Positions 1 through 8,202 of a stretch of 31,584 bases of DNA are shown here, one piece after another. Numbering within the stretch: position 1 is the stretch's first letter; every line of letters begins with the position of its first letter. The position numbers and the translations under genes were made by a program. A model generated the notes under the pieces. It saw nothing but the letters and a program-made list of their open reading frames with translations, ran no database searches and was not told where the DNA came from. Source of the stretch: an uncultured Oscillospiraceae bacterium (lineage in GTDB: Bacteria > Bacillota > Clostridia > Oscillospirales > Oscillospiraceae); NCBI GenBank assembly GCA_947624465.1, contig CANQKJ010000001.1, positions 1 through 31,584 on the forward strand, in the 5' to 3' direction.

Positions 1-243
1 CCCCAAAACCTGGCTCAGGGGGTCAATCTGCTGTACTTCCTGCCCGCCGCCGCCACCGCCCTGCCCGCCCACATCAAAAACGGGTATATCGAAAAAAAGG
101 CGCTGTTTCCCGCCATCCTGGCCGGTCTCGCCGGGACGGCCCTGGCCGCGTGGCTGGCCACGGCGCTGGACGTGGGGCTGCTGCGCAAGTGCTTCGGGGT
201 GTTTTTGCTGGTCATCGGGACCAGGGAGCTGTTCCGCAAATAG
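1..243 (+). CDS. TSUP (TauE/SafE) family membrane transporter, C-terminal fragment
   Basis: This is the last 80 residues of a gene that begins before the window, open in frame 1 and ending at TAG 241-243. The peptide has a QGVNLLYFLPAAATALPAHI stretch, then a hydrophobic helix (LFPAILAGLAGTALAAWLAT), and a final helix ending IGTRELFRK. That layout, with Gly/Ala-rich helices and a short positively charged tail, is typical of the second repeat of TSUP (sulfite exporter TauE/SafE) permeases. These move sulfonates, sulfite or related organic anions across the cytoplasmic membrane. The substrate cannot be read from this fragment. It converges on eno and ends in a strong hairpin terminator just downstream. 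Confidence 0.7.
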   Translation, partial: PQNLAQGVNLLYFLPAAATALPAHIKNGYIEKKALFPAILAGLAGTALAAWLATALDVGLLRKCFGVFLLVIGTRELFRK

Positions 244-246
244 CAA

Positions 247-279
247 AAAAGTTCCGGCGGAAAATCCGCCGGAACTTTT
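247..279. terminator. Bidirectional intrinsic terminator after the TSUP gene
   Basis: AAAAGTTCCGGCGG and CCGCCGGAACTTTT form a 14-base inverted repeat around a short AAAT loop, with A-runs on one side and T-runs on the other. It begins 3 bases after the TSUP stop codon. It can also end minus-strand transcription coming out of the eno remnant. Confidence 0.9.
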
Positions 280-295
280 CGCGTCTGTCGGGAGC

Positions 296-350
296 TTACT
301 TCTTGATGTTGAAGAAGGCCTTCTTGCCGAGATACTGAGCGGCGTCGCCC
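296..350 (-). pseudogene. Remnant of a second enolase 3' end
   Basis: On the minus strand this encodes [17 protein letters not shown] followed by TAA, the same C-terminus as the intact eno at 521. Positions 298-350 match 523-575 with 2 mismatches in 53 bases. Both mismatches are synonymous (AAG/AAA and GCC/GCT), and the stop is TAA instead of TGA. Upstream of GDAAQ the enolase similarity stops abruptly. The fragment is too short to be functional. The synonymous-only differences suggest a piece of a diverged allele or of a related strain's eno, not a fresh copy error, and it keeps its own terminator at 247-279. That history is inference. Confidence 0.75.
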
Positions 351-351
351 T

Positions 352-470
352 CGTCGGCGCAAGCTGCGTATCCCTCGCCTCCGCCTTTGGCGAAGGCTCG
401 CTCGCTCCGCTGCGCCTCCTCTCCCCACAAAGCCACAGGGCGGCTTTGCGGGGACCCCGGAGCTGGGCGA
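352..470. repeat. Palindrome-rich intergenic spacer, possible dispersed repeat
   Basis: This spacer lies between the eno terminator and the eno remnant and has no plausible gene. It holds a 13-base inverted repeat at 422-434/442-454 (TCCCCACAAAGCC with GGCTTTGCGGGGA, one A-C mismatch that becomes a G-U pair on the minus-strand RNA). A second imperfect hairpin lies around the GCCTCCGCC / GGCGAAGGC stretch near 380-400. Stem-loops like these in an intergenic position are typical of small non-coding repeat families (REP or MITE-like). Whether it recurs elsewhere in the genome cannot be seen here. Confidence 0.4.
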
Positions 471-472
471 CA

Positions 473-503
473 AAACGGCCCCGGGGCGGTCGCCCCGGGG
501 CCT
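473..503 (-). terminator. Intrinsic terminator of the eno operon
   Basis: GGCCCCGGGGC and GCCCCGGGGCC form a strong inverted repeat around a short loop. On the minus strand it is followed by GTTTTG. It lies about 18 bases after the eno stop codon. Confidence 0.85.
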
Positions 504-520
504 TGTTGTGCGTATCAGGA

Positions 521-1840
<1,320 letters not shown>

Positions 1841-1862
1841 TCAAATAAATGATCTGATTTTA

Positions 1863-3389
1863 TCATTCGTGGACGATCAGGGACTGGCCCGTCATCTCGG
1901 CGGGCTGTTCCAGACCCATCAGGTCCAGCATGGTGGGGCACAGGTCGGCCAGGCGGCCGTCCCGCAGCTTCACCTGGCCCGCGCCCACCACGCAGCAGGG
2001 CACCAGGTTGGTGGTGTGGGCGGTGAAGGGGGAGCCGTCGGCGTCCACCATGTGCTCGGCGTTGCCGTGGTCGGCGGTGATGATGACCCTGCCGCCCAGC
2101 CCGAGGGTGGCGGCCACCACCTGGGACACGCCGTCGTCCACCGCCTCGGCGGCCTTGACGGCGGCCTCGAACACGCCGGTGTGGCCCACCATGTCGCAGT
2201 TGGCGAAGTTCAGGATGACCACGTCATATTTGCCGCTCTCGATGCGCTTGACGCACTCCTCCGTGACCAGGGGCTCGGACATCTCCGGCTGGAGGTCGTA
2301 GGTGGCCACCTTGGGGGAGGGGATCAGGCACCGGTCCTCGCCGGGGAAGACCTGCTCCACGCCGCCGTTGAAGAAGAAGGTGACGTGGGCGTACTTCTCG
2401 GTCTCGGCGATGCGGAGCTGGGTCATGCCCAGCTTGGAGATATACTCCCCGAAGATGTTGTGCAACGTCTCCTTGGGGTAGGCGATGACCACGTTGGGCA
2501 TGGTGGCGTCGTAAGAGGTGGTGCAGACGTAGTGGAGGGGGAAGAAGCCCTTTTTCCGTTCAAACCCCTTGAAGTCGGGGTCCACCAGGGAGCGGGTGAT
2601 CTCCCGGGCCCGGTCGGGCCGGAAGTTCATGAACAGGACGGCGTCTCCCGCGCCGATCTCGGCCCCCTTGCAGGTGACCACGGGGACCATGAACTCGTCG
2701 GTGACGCCGGCGTCATAGGACTTCTGCACCGCGTCCACCGGGTCGGGATCGAACTCCACGCTCTCCCCGTAGACCATGGCGGCGTAGGCCTTCTCCACCC
2801 GGTCCCAGTTGGTGTCCCGGTCCATGGCGTAGTACCGGCCCTCCACGGTGGCGATCTTCGCCCCGTATCTGTCGCAGGTCTCCTTCATCCGGGCCACGAA
2901 GCCCCTGCCGGAGGTGGGGGGCACGTCGCGGCCGTCCAGGAAGCAGTGGACATAGATCTTCTCCGCCCCCAGGTCGTGGGCCAGCTTGACGGCGGCCTCG
3001 ATGTGGGTGATGTGGGAGTGGACCCCGCCGTCGGACATGAGGCCGTAGATGTGGACGGCCCGGCCCGCCTCCTTGGCGGCGTTGATGGCGTCCACATAGG
3101 CCCTGTTCTCAAAGAAGGTCCCCTCGTCGATGGCTTTGGAGATCTTGGGCAGGTCCTGGAACACCACCCGGCCGGCGCCGATGTTGGTGTGGCCCACCTC
3201 GCTGTTGCCCATCTGCCCGTCGGGAAGGCCCACGTCCAGCCCGGAGGCGGACAGGCGGCAGACGGGGGTTTCGGCGAAGAGCTTATCCAGGTTGGGAGTC
3301 CGGGCGGCGGCGATGGCGTTGTCCCCCGGCAGGGTGGAGGAGGAGATGCCGAAGCCGTCCATGATGATCAATGTGGTAGGTGTTTTCAT
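1863..3389 (-). CDS. gpmI: 2,3-bisphosphoglycerate-independent phosphoglycerate mutase
   Basis: Interconverts 3- and 2-phosphoglycerate in the cytoplasm using two metal ions (usually manganese) and a phosphoserine intermediate. The 508-residue length matches the iPGM family. Metal-site residues are visible in IIMDGFG (D11) and in TADHGNAEHM near the C-terminus. The phosphorylated serine is S63 in GQMGNSEVGH. The central phosphoglycerate-binding domain contains HCFLDGRDVPP and MNFRPDRARE. It lies 18 bases downstream of tpiA and 37 bases before eno, all on one strand, so a shared transcript is likely. No cofactor-dependent mutase (gpmA) is seen in the window. Confidence 0.98.
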   Translation of the reverse strand: MKTPTTLIIMDGFGISSSTLPGDNAIAAARTPNLDKLFAETPVCRLSASGLDVGLPDGQMGNSEVGHTNIGAGRVVFQDLPKISKAIDEGTFFENRAYVDAINAAKEAGRAVHIYGLMSDGGVHSHITHIEAAVKLAHDLGAEKIYVHCFLDGRDVPPTSGRGFVARMKETCDRYGAKIATVEGRYYAMDRDTNWDRVEKAYAAMVYGESVEFDPDPVDAVQKSYDAGVTDEFMVPVVTCKGAEIGAGDAVLFMNFRPDRAREITRSLVDPDFKGFERKKGFFPLHYVCTTSYDATMPNVVIAYPKETLHNIFGEYISKLGMTQLRIAETEKYAHVTFFFNGGVEQVFPGEDRCLIPSPKVATYDLQPEMSEPLVTEECVKRIESGKYDVVILNFANCDMVGHTGVFEAAVKAAEAVDDGVSQVVAATLGLGGRVIITADHGNAEHMVDADGSPFTAHTTNLVPCCVVGAGQVKLRDGRLADLCPTMLDLMGLEQPAEMTGQSLIVHE

Positions 3390-3407
3390 GGAGACCCCTT
3401 CGCTTAT

Positions 3408-4178
3408 TTATTGATTGGCCGCGTTGATGATGGCCGTGAAATCGTCGGGCTTCAGGGAGGCGCCGCCGATGAGGCCGCCGTCGATGTCGGGCTGGGCCAG
3501 CAGCTCGTGGGCGTTCTTGGCGTTCATGGAGCCGCCGTACTGGATGGTGACGGCCCGGGCCACGCGGGCGCCGAACTGCTTGCGGATGATGGAGCGGATG
3601 TGGGTGCAGACCTCGCCGGCCTGCTCCGCGGTGGCGGTCTTGCCGGTGCCGATGGCCCAGATGGGCTCATAGGCGATGACGACGCGGCGCACCTGGTTCT
3701 CGTTCAGGCCGGACAGGGCGGCCTTCACCTGGTAGGAGATATGCTCCTCGGTGACGCCCAGCTCCCGCTGCTCCAGGCTCTCGCCCACGCAGATGATGGG
3801 CTTCAGGCCCGCCTCCAGGGCGGCCTTGACCTTCTTGTTGACGGTGAAGTCGGTCTCGTTGTAGTACTGGCGGCGCTCGGAGTGGCCGATGATGACGTAC
3901 TTGGCGCCCACATCCTTGAGCATCTCGGCGGTGACCTCGCCGGTGAAGGCACCGGAGGCCTCGTAGTGGCAGGTCTCGCCGCCGATGGCCACGCGGGTGT
4001 CCTTAAAGGCCTTCACGGCGCCGGCGATGTTGACGCCGGGCACACACAGGACGACCTCGCACCACTTGTGGCGGCCCAGGTTGGGCTTGATGGCCTCGGC
4101 AAAGGCCTTGGTCTCGGTGAGGGTCTTGTTCATCTTCCAGTTGCCGGCGATGATGGTCTTGCGGTATTTCAGGTTCAT
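3408..4178 (-). CDS. tpiA: Triosephosphate isomerase
   Basis: Interconverts dihydroxyacetone phosphate and glyceraldehyde 3-phosphate. The 256-residue product shows the substrate-binding lysine in AGNWKMNKT (K15), the electrophilic histidine in [10 protein letters not shown] and the catalytic base in [13 protein letters not shown], followed by [10 protein letters not shown] and GGLIGGASL of the phosphate-binding loops. The start ATG at 4178 follows AAAGGAG at 11 bases. It sits 42 bases after pgk and 18 bases before gpmI in the glycolytic run. Nothing is unusual apart from a slightly longer N-terminus than the 250-residue norm. Confidence 0.98.
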   Translation of the reverse strand: MNLKYRKTIIAGNWKMNKTLTETKAFAEAIKPNLGRHKWCEVVLCVPGVNIAGAVKAFKDTRVAIGGETCHYEASGAFTGEVTAEMLKDVGAKYVIIGHSERRQYYNETDFTVNKKVKAALEAGLKPIICVGESLEQRELGVTEEHISYQVKAALSGLNENQVRRVVIAYEPIWAIGTGKTATAEQAGEVCTHIRSIIRKQFGARVARAVTIQYGGSMNAKNAHELLAQPDIDGGLIGGASLKPDDFTAIINAANQ

Positions 4179-4220
4179 GAGTAGTCGAGCTCCTTTGTTC
4201 GTATATGATTCAATTTCAAA

Positions 4221-5501
4221 TCAGGCATCCAACAGACAAGCGACGCCAGGCAGCTCCTTGCCCTCCATGAACTCCAGGGAGGCGCCGCCGCCGGTGGAGA
4301 TGTGGGTCATCTTGTCGGCGTAGCCCAGCTGCTGCACCGCCGCGGCGCTGTCGCCGCCGCCGATGATGGTGATGGCGTTGGTCTTGCTGAGGGCCTCGGC
4401 CACGGCCTTGGTGCCCACGGCGAACTTCTCGAACTCAAACACGCCCATGGGGCCGTTCCAGATGACGGTGCCGGCGTCCGCGACCGCCTTGCAGTACAGC
4501 TCCACGGTGGCGGGGCCGATGTCCAGGCCCTGCCAGCCGGCGGGGATCTCGCCGGCCTTGACCACCTGGGTGTTGGCGTCGGCGGAGAAGGCGTCGCCGA
4601 TGACGGTGTCCACGGGCAGGAGGAGCTTCACGCCCTTCTCGGCGGCCTTTTTGACCATGTCGTTGGCGTAGTCCTTCCAGTCGGCCTCCAGCAGGGAGTC
4701 GCCCACCTGGCCGCCCTGGGCGGCGGAGAAGGTGTAGGACATACCGCCGCCGATGATAACGGTGTCGGCGATCTCCAACAGGTTGTTGATGACGCCGATC
4801 TTGGAGGAGACCTTGGCCCCGCCCAGGATGGCGACGAGGGGACGCTTGGGGTTGGCCAGGGCGCCGCCGATGACCTCCAGCTCCTTCTGGATCAGGAAGC
4901 CGGAGACGGCGGGCAGATAGTCGGCCACGCCGGCGGTGGAGGCGTGGGCGCGGTGGACGGCGCCGAACGCGTCGGACACGTACACGCCGTTCTCCCCGGC
5001 AAGGCCCGCCATGGCCTTGGCGGTGGCGGGGTCGTTCTTGGTCTCGCCCTTCTCAAAGCGGGTGTTCTGGAGCAGCATGATCTCCCCGCCCTTGAGGGCG
5101 GCGGCCTTGGCCTGGGCGTCGGGACCGATCACGTCGTCCGCCAGGATGACCGGCCTGCCCAGCAGCTCGCTGAGGCGGGCGGCCACGGGCTCCATGCGGA
5201 GGGCGTCCAGAGACTTCTGCCATTTGGCCTCGGTGAGGGTGGCGGGGTCCTTGCCCTTCTCGGTCTGCTTCTTCACCCATTTGTCGAAGCTGGGCTCGGG
5301 CTTGCCCAGGTGGGAGCAGGCGATGACGGCCGCGCCCTGGTCCAGCAGGTACTGGATGGTGGGCAGGGCGGCCCGGATGCGCTTGTCGTCGGTGATGGCG
5401 CCGCTGCCGTCCTTGGCCTGGGGCACGTTGAAGTCGCACCGCAGCAGGACCTTCTTGCCGGCAACGTCGATGTCTTTGACGGTCTTCTTGTTGTAGTTCA
5501 T
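4221..5501 (-). CDS. pgk: Phosphoglycerate kinase
   Basis: Transfers phosphate from 1,3-bisphosphoglycerate to ADP, the first ATP-yielding step of glycolysis. The protein is 426 residues. Recognisable parts are [10 protein letters not shown] near the N-terminus, the substrate loop CSHLGKP, the nucleotide-domain [11 protein letters not shown], and the C-terminal [11 protein letters not shown]. An in-frame TTG lies 6 bases upstream at 5507, but the ribosome site AAAGGAG sits 7 bases before the ATG at 5501 and only 1 base before the TTG, which fixes the ATG as the start. It lies about 60 bases after trmL. Glyceraldehyde-3-phosphate dehydrogenase, often just upstream in Firmicutes, is not in this window. 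Confidence 0.97.
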   Translation of the reverse strand: MNYNKKTVKDIDVAGKKVLLRCDFNVPQAKDGSGAITDDKRIRAALPTIQYLLDQGAAVIACSHLGKPEPSFDKWVKKQTEKGKDPATLTEAKWQKSLDALRMEPVAARLSELLGRPVILADDVIGPDAQAKAAALKGGEIMLLQNTRFEKGETKNDPATAKAMAGLAGENGVYVSDAFGAVHRAHASTAGVADYLPAVSGFLIQKELEVIGGALANPKRPLVAILGGAKVSSKIGVINNLLEIADTVIIGGGMSYTFSAAQGGQVGDSLLEADWKDYANDMVKKAAEKGVKLLLPVDTVIGDAFSADANTQVVKAGEIPAGWQGLDIGPATVELYCKAVADAGTVIWNGPMGVFEFEKFAVGTKAVAEALSKTNAITIIGGGDSAAAVQQLGYADKMTHISTGGGASLEFMEGKELPGVACLLDA

Positions 5502-5563
5502 GTTCAAGCTCCTTTCGTCAAATCAATGTGATAGGGGCGGGTTCTACCGAATCAGGAGGAGGG

Positions 5564-6055
5564 TCACAGGCCCGCCATCTCGCCCACGCCGCTGAGGCCG
5601 GGGAAGCCCTGCTGCCTCAACGCCTCGTAGCACAGGATGGCCGCGGAGTTGGCCAGGTTCAGGCTCCGGGCGTCCGGCCGCATGGGGATGCGGATGCAGC
5701 GGTCATAGTGGGCCATACGGAACCACTCGGGCAGACCGGCGGTCTCCTTGCCGAAGAACAGCCAGCAGCCGTCCCGGAAGCGGGCGGCGGTGTAGTCCCG
5801 CGGGGCCTTGGTGGTGGCCAGCCACAGGTCGTCCGCCGCCTCGGGGTGGGCCGTGAACAGGGCGTCCAGGCCGGGGTAGACCTTTACGTCCACCATGGGC
5901 CAGTAGTCCAGCCCCGCCCGGCGTACCGCCCTGTCGCTCACGTCGAACCCCAGCGGTTCCACCAGATGGAGGCGGCTGCGGGTGGCGGCGCAGGTCCGGG
6001 CGATGTTGCCGGTATTCATGGGGATCTCCGGCTCCACCAATACGATATTGACCAT
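5564..6055 (-). CDS. trmL: tRNA (cytidine(34)-2'-O)-methyltransferase, SPOUT family
   Basis: Methylates the 2'-OH of the wobble nucleotide of leucine tRNAs using S-adenosylmethionine. The 163-residue length is typical of this small single-domain SPOUT methyltransferase, which works as a dimer. Family signatures visible are NIVLVEPEIPMNTGNIART at the N-terminus, FGKETAGLP in the middle, and IPMRPDARSLNLANSAAI forming the C-terminal knot that binds the methyl donor. The ATG at 6055 follows GGGAGG by about 5 bases. An in-frame TTG at 6070 precedes the ribosome site and is rejected. It heads the transcript leading into pgk and has a good sigma-A promoter of its own. Confidence 0.93.
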   Translation of the reverse strand: MVNIVLVEPEIPMNTGNIARTCAATRSRLHLVEPLGFDVSDRAVRRAGLDYWPMVDVKVYPGLDALFTAHPEAADDLWLATTKAPRDYTAARFRDGCWLFFGKETAGLPEWFRMAHYDRCIRIPMRPDARSLNLANSAAILCYEALRQQGFPGLSGVGEMAGL

Positions 6056-6079
6056 AATACCCTCCCTCAACCACCGAAC

Positions 6080-6108
6080 ATTATATCGGCTCTACCCGCA
6101 AAAGGCAA
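6080..6108 (-). promoter_or_regulatory. Sigma-A promoter for trmL (and probably pgk-tpiA-gpmI-eno)
   Basis: On the minus strand, TTGCCT (6108-6103), a 17-base spacer and a perfect TATAAT (6085-6080). The predicted start point is near 6073, giving a leader of under 20 bases before the trmL ATG. No obvious separate promoter is seen in the short trmL-pgk gap, so this may drive the whole glycolytic run. A promoter inside trmL cannot be excluded. Confidence 0.8.
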
Positions 6109-6209
6109 GAGAAAAAGTGGCGAAACTGTCCAAATATTCACCTTTTTTGCTGTCACTTTGCCGAAGTTGGACCGCCATGACAGATTTTTCCCTTTTTTCG
6201 CGGGCGAGG

Positions 6210-6238
6210 TTGTCTTTTCCAATGGGGTGTGATACAAT
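6210..6238 (+). promoter_or_regulatory. Sigma-A promoter of the DUF4358-MBOAT-DHHW operon
   Basis: TTGTCT (6210-6215), a 17-base spacer and TACAAT (6233-6238). The predicted start point, near 6245, falls inside the first of two tandem palindromes, which suggests repressor control. A small hairpin (CGGCGGC 6308-6314 with GCCGCCG 6325-6331) lies in the leader just before the ribosome site AAGGAG. Confidence 0.75.
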
Positions 6239-6240
6239 AT

Positions 6241-6278
6241 TTCCCGGAAGCGGGAAAAAGTTTTCCCGATCGCGGGAA
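6241..6278 (+). promoter_or_regulatory. Tandem palindromic operator at the operon start point
   Basis: Two copies of the same 16-base palindrome, TTCCCG-N4-CGGGAA, lie at 6241-6256 and 6263-6278. The centres are 22 bases apart, about two turns of DNA, so two dimers would bind the same face. They start 3 bases after the -10 box, where a bound repressor would block transcription. The binding protein is not identified, and no regulator gene is adjacent. As RNA they could also form two small hairpins. Confidence 0.65.
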
Positions 6279-6358
6279 CTATTTTCCCCCGCCTCCGTCT
6301 AAGTGGTCGGCGGCGGAGAAGTTTGCCGCCGAATCCCCAACGATAAGGAGAATACGAG

Positions 6359-6856
6359 ATGAAAAAGACGATCGCGCTTGTCCTGGCCCTGGCGATGGCG
6401 CTGTGCCTGTGCGCCTGCGGCCCCAAGACCGGCCCCGGCCCCGCTCAGGACGTCAACCTGGATATGACGGCCTTCTACGAGGCCACGATGGAGAAGTACG
6501 AGTTCCCCGGCATGGTGCTGGCCGAGGGGGATATGCTGGAGATGTTCTATCCCGGTCTGTCCACGCTGAAAGACGTGGCCGAGTTCCAGGTCTACACCCC
6601 CATGATGACCGGGGCCGCCGCCGAGCTGACCCTGGTGAAGCTGGCTGACGGCGGCAGCGCCGACGCCGTCAAGGCCGTGTTCGACGCGCGGGTGGCCGCC
6701 TGCACCGAGGAGGGCATGAACTACCCCGACACCATCGACGCCTGGGTGAATAACTGCCGCCAGGTGACCGCGGGCAGCTACATGATGCTGGTGGTCCACA
6801 GTGACTGCGACGCCATCGTGGCCGACTTCAACGCCGCGGCCGGGGCGGCGCAGTGA
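6359..6856 (+). CDS. DUF4358 lipoprotein, first copy
   Basis: A 165-residue exported protein of unknown function. Residues 1-20 form a lipoprotein signal: KK, a hydrophobic stretch, then the lipobox LCAC with the acylated cysteine at about residue 20, so it should be anchored to the outer face of the membrane. The mature part (DMTAFYEATMEKYEFPGMV, YPGLSTLKD, QVYTPMMTGAAAEL, and a GSYMMLVVHSDCD C-terminus) matches the DUF4358 pattern shared with the two next genes. ATG 6359 follows AAGGAG by 8 bases. It is first in an operon that ends with an MBOAT acyltransferase and a DHHW protein, so a role in handling or modifying a surface polymer is inferred from context only. Confidence 0.8.
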   Translation: MKKTIALVLALAMALCLCACGPKTGPGPAQDVNLDMTAFYEATMEKYEFPGMVLAEGDMLEMFYPGLSTLKDVAEFQVYTPMMTGAAAELTLVKLADGGSADAVKAVFDARVAACTEEGMNYPDTIDAWVNNCRQVTAGSYMMLVVHSDCDAIVADFNAAAGAAQ

Positions 6857-6869
6857 GGAGGATACGATC

Positions 6870-7625
6870 ATGTTAAAAAAGAGTGCGTTGTCCCTGATCC
6901 TGGCCGCCGCTCTGCTCCTGGGCCTGTGCGCCTGCGGGCCCAGGACGGAACAGGGCCCCGGCCCCGTCAGCGATCCCCCCGCCACCCAGGAGCCCTCCGA
7001 GGCCCCCAGCGAGGCCCCCTCCGGGGAACCCAGCGCCGCGCCCACCGAGACTCCTTCAGAGGGACCCTCCGAGGCCCCCTCTGAGGAACCCTCCGAGACT
7101 CCCGGCGAGGAGCCTTCCGAGGGACCCTCCGTTCCCCCCATCGTCATGCCCAGCGGCCACGGCCCCCAGGAGCCCGGAAACGAGACCGTCCTCCAGCCCT
7201 CCGGCGTGGGGGAGGGGGACGTGGACCTGCATTTCTTTATGGACGAGCTGTTCCCCACCGTCAGCGAGTACGAGTTCCCGGCCATGGAGCTGATGAGCGA
7301 CGAGCGGCTGATCTACGAGTACCCCGGCCTGGGGTCTATCCCCGTGAAGCAGCGGCTCATCTACGCCCCCATGATGACCGGCGTGGCCTGTGAATTCGCC
7401 TTTGTGGAGGTGGAGGACGAGGCCGACGTGGACAAGGTGAACGCCATCTTCCAGGAGCGCATCCACAGCCAGATCGACGGGGGCGCTTTCTATCCCGCCA
7501 TGATCGAGCAGTGGGAGAACAACGCCCGCATCTTCACCGGCGGGAAGTATGTCATCCTGGCTGTCCACGAGATGTCCGAGTACATGGTGGACGCCGACTT
7601 CCCCCTGGAGCTGGGCATGGGCTGA
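6870..7625 (+). CDS. DUF4358 lipoprotein with a Pro/Ser/Glu-rich stalk, second copy
   Basis: A 251-residue exported lipoprotein of unknown function. The ATG at 6870 follows GAGGAGG, which overlaps the stop of the previous gene. Residues 1-20 are a lipoprotein signal ending LCAC. Residues about 25-100 are a low-complexity stalk of repeated EPSEAPSE / EGPSEAPSEE units, likely spanning the wall. From about residue 110 (VGEGDVDLHFFMDELFP) to the end is a DUF4358 domain that is close to the third copy. Shared features are MELM, YPGLGS, VKQRLIY, FTGGKYVILAVHE and an identical tail EYMVDADFP. The domain keeps the PMMTG motif also found in the first copy. Confidence 0.8.
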   Translation: MLKKSALSLILAAALLLGLCACGPRTEQGPGPVSDPPATQEPSEAPSEAPSGEPSAAPTETPSEGPSEAPSEEPSETPGEEPSEGPSVPPIVMPSGHGPQEPGNETVLQPSGVGEGDVDLHFFMDELFPTVSEYEFPAMELMSDERLIYEYPGLGSIPVKQRLIYAPMMTGVACEFAFVEVEDEADVDKVNAIFQERIHSQIDGGAFYPAMIEQWENNARIFTGGKYVILAVHEMSEYMVDADFPLELGMG

Positions 7626-7689
7626 CCCCCGCCCGCTGAGAAAACAGGATCGCCACAGACAATAAAAAACGATAGAAAGAGGGAGCCGT

Positions 7690-8118
7690 ATGGAAACCAT
7701 TTTGAAGCCCACCGGCGTGGGCGAGGGGAGCCAGGACCTGCACTTCTTCATGGACGAGCTGTTCCCGTCGCTGAGCGACTACCAGTTCCCGGAGATGGAG
7801 CTGATGGACGACGGGCGGCTGGCCGCCGAGTACCCCGGCCTGGGGTCCGTCCCCGTGCGGCAGCGGCTGATCTACGTCCCCAAGACGGCGGAGGTCAGCG
7901 TGGAGCTGGCCCTGGTGGAGGTGGAGAACGACGCCGACGCCGAGGCGGTGAAGGCCGTCTTCCAGAAGCGCATCGACGACAAGGCCGCCGCCGGCGACGG
8001 GGAGTGGAAGACCCACGCCAACATCTTCGCGGGCGGGAAGTATGTGCTGCTGGCCGTCCACGAGCTGTCCGAGTACATGGTGGACGCCGATTTCCCGACG
8101 GCCCTGGGTATGGGCTGA
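7690..8118 (+). CDS. DUF4358 protein lacking an export signal, third copy
   Basis: A 142-residue protein that is essentially only the DUF4358 domain. It starts at METILKPTGVGEGSQDLHFF, which aligns with the second copy from its NETVLQPSGVGEG onward. It ends EYMVDADFPTALGMG against EYMVDADFPLELGMG. It has no signal peptide or lipobox, and the 64 bases upstream show no hydrophobic codons in any frame that could have been a lost signal. The ribosome site GAGGGAG sits before the ATG. It lost PMMTG (here PKTAE) and a short insert. Most likely a recent tandem duplicate that has become cytoplasmic or is decaying. An unusual export route is not excluded. Confidence 0.7.
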   Translation: METILKPTGVGEGSQDLHFFMDELFPSLSDYQFPEMELMDDGRLAAEYPGLGSVPVRQRLIYVPKTAEVSVELALVEVENDADAEAVKAVFQKRIDDKAAAGDGEWKTHANIFAGGKYVLLAVHELSEYMVDADFPTALGMG

Positions 8119-8142
8119 TCCCGACCTGTCCCGCCGACTGTC

Positions 8143-8184
8143 CGGCGGGGGCCGCCGCACCGACGGCCCCCGCCGTTCCATTTT
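8143..8184 (+). terminator. Intercistronic hairpin, terminator or attenuator
   Basis: A 12-base GC stem (CGGCGGGGGCCG with CGGCCCCCGCCG, 9-base loop) is followed by TTCCATTTT. It sits between the DUF4358 genes and the MBOAT gene, 18 bases before the MBOAT start. It could end most transcripts or set a step-down in expression between lipoproteins and acyltransferase. Confidence 0.6.
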
Positions 8185-8202
8185 GACGAGAGGTGACCGC
8201 CT

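Noticed and set aside
6085..6209. Riboswitch or small RNA in the trmL-DUF4358 gap
   Set aside because: Only a weak CTGTCA/TGACAG repeat is visible. The two promoters and the tandem palindromes explain the rest of the gap.
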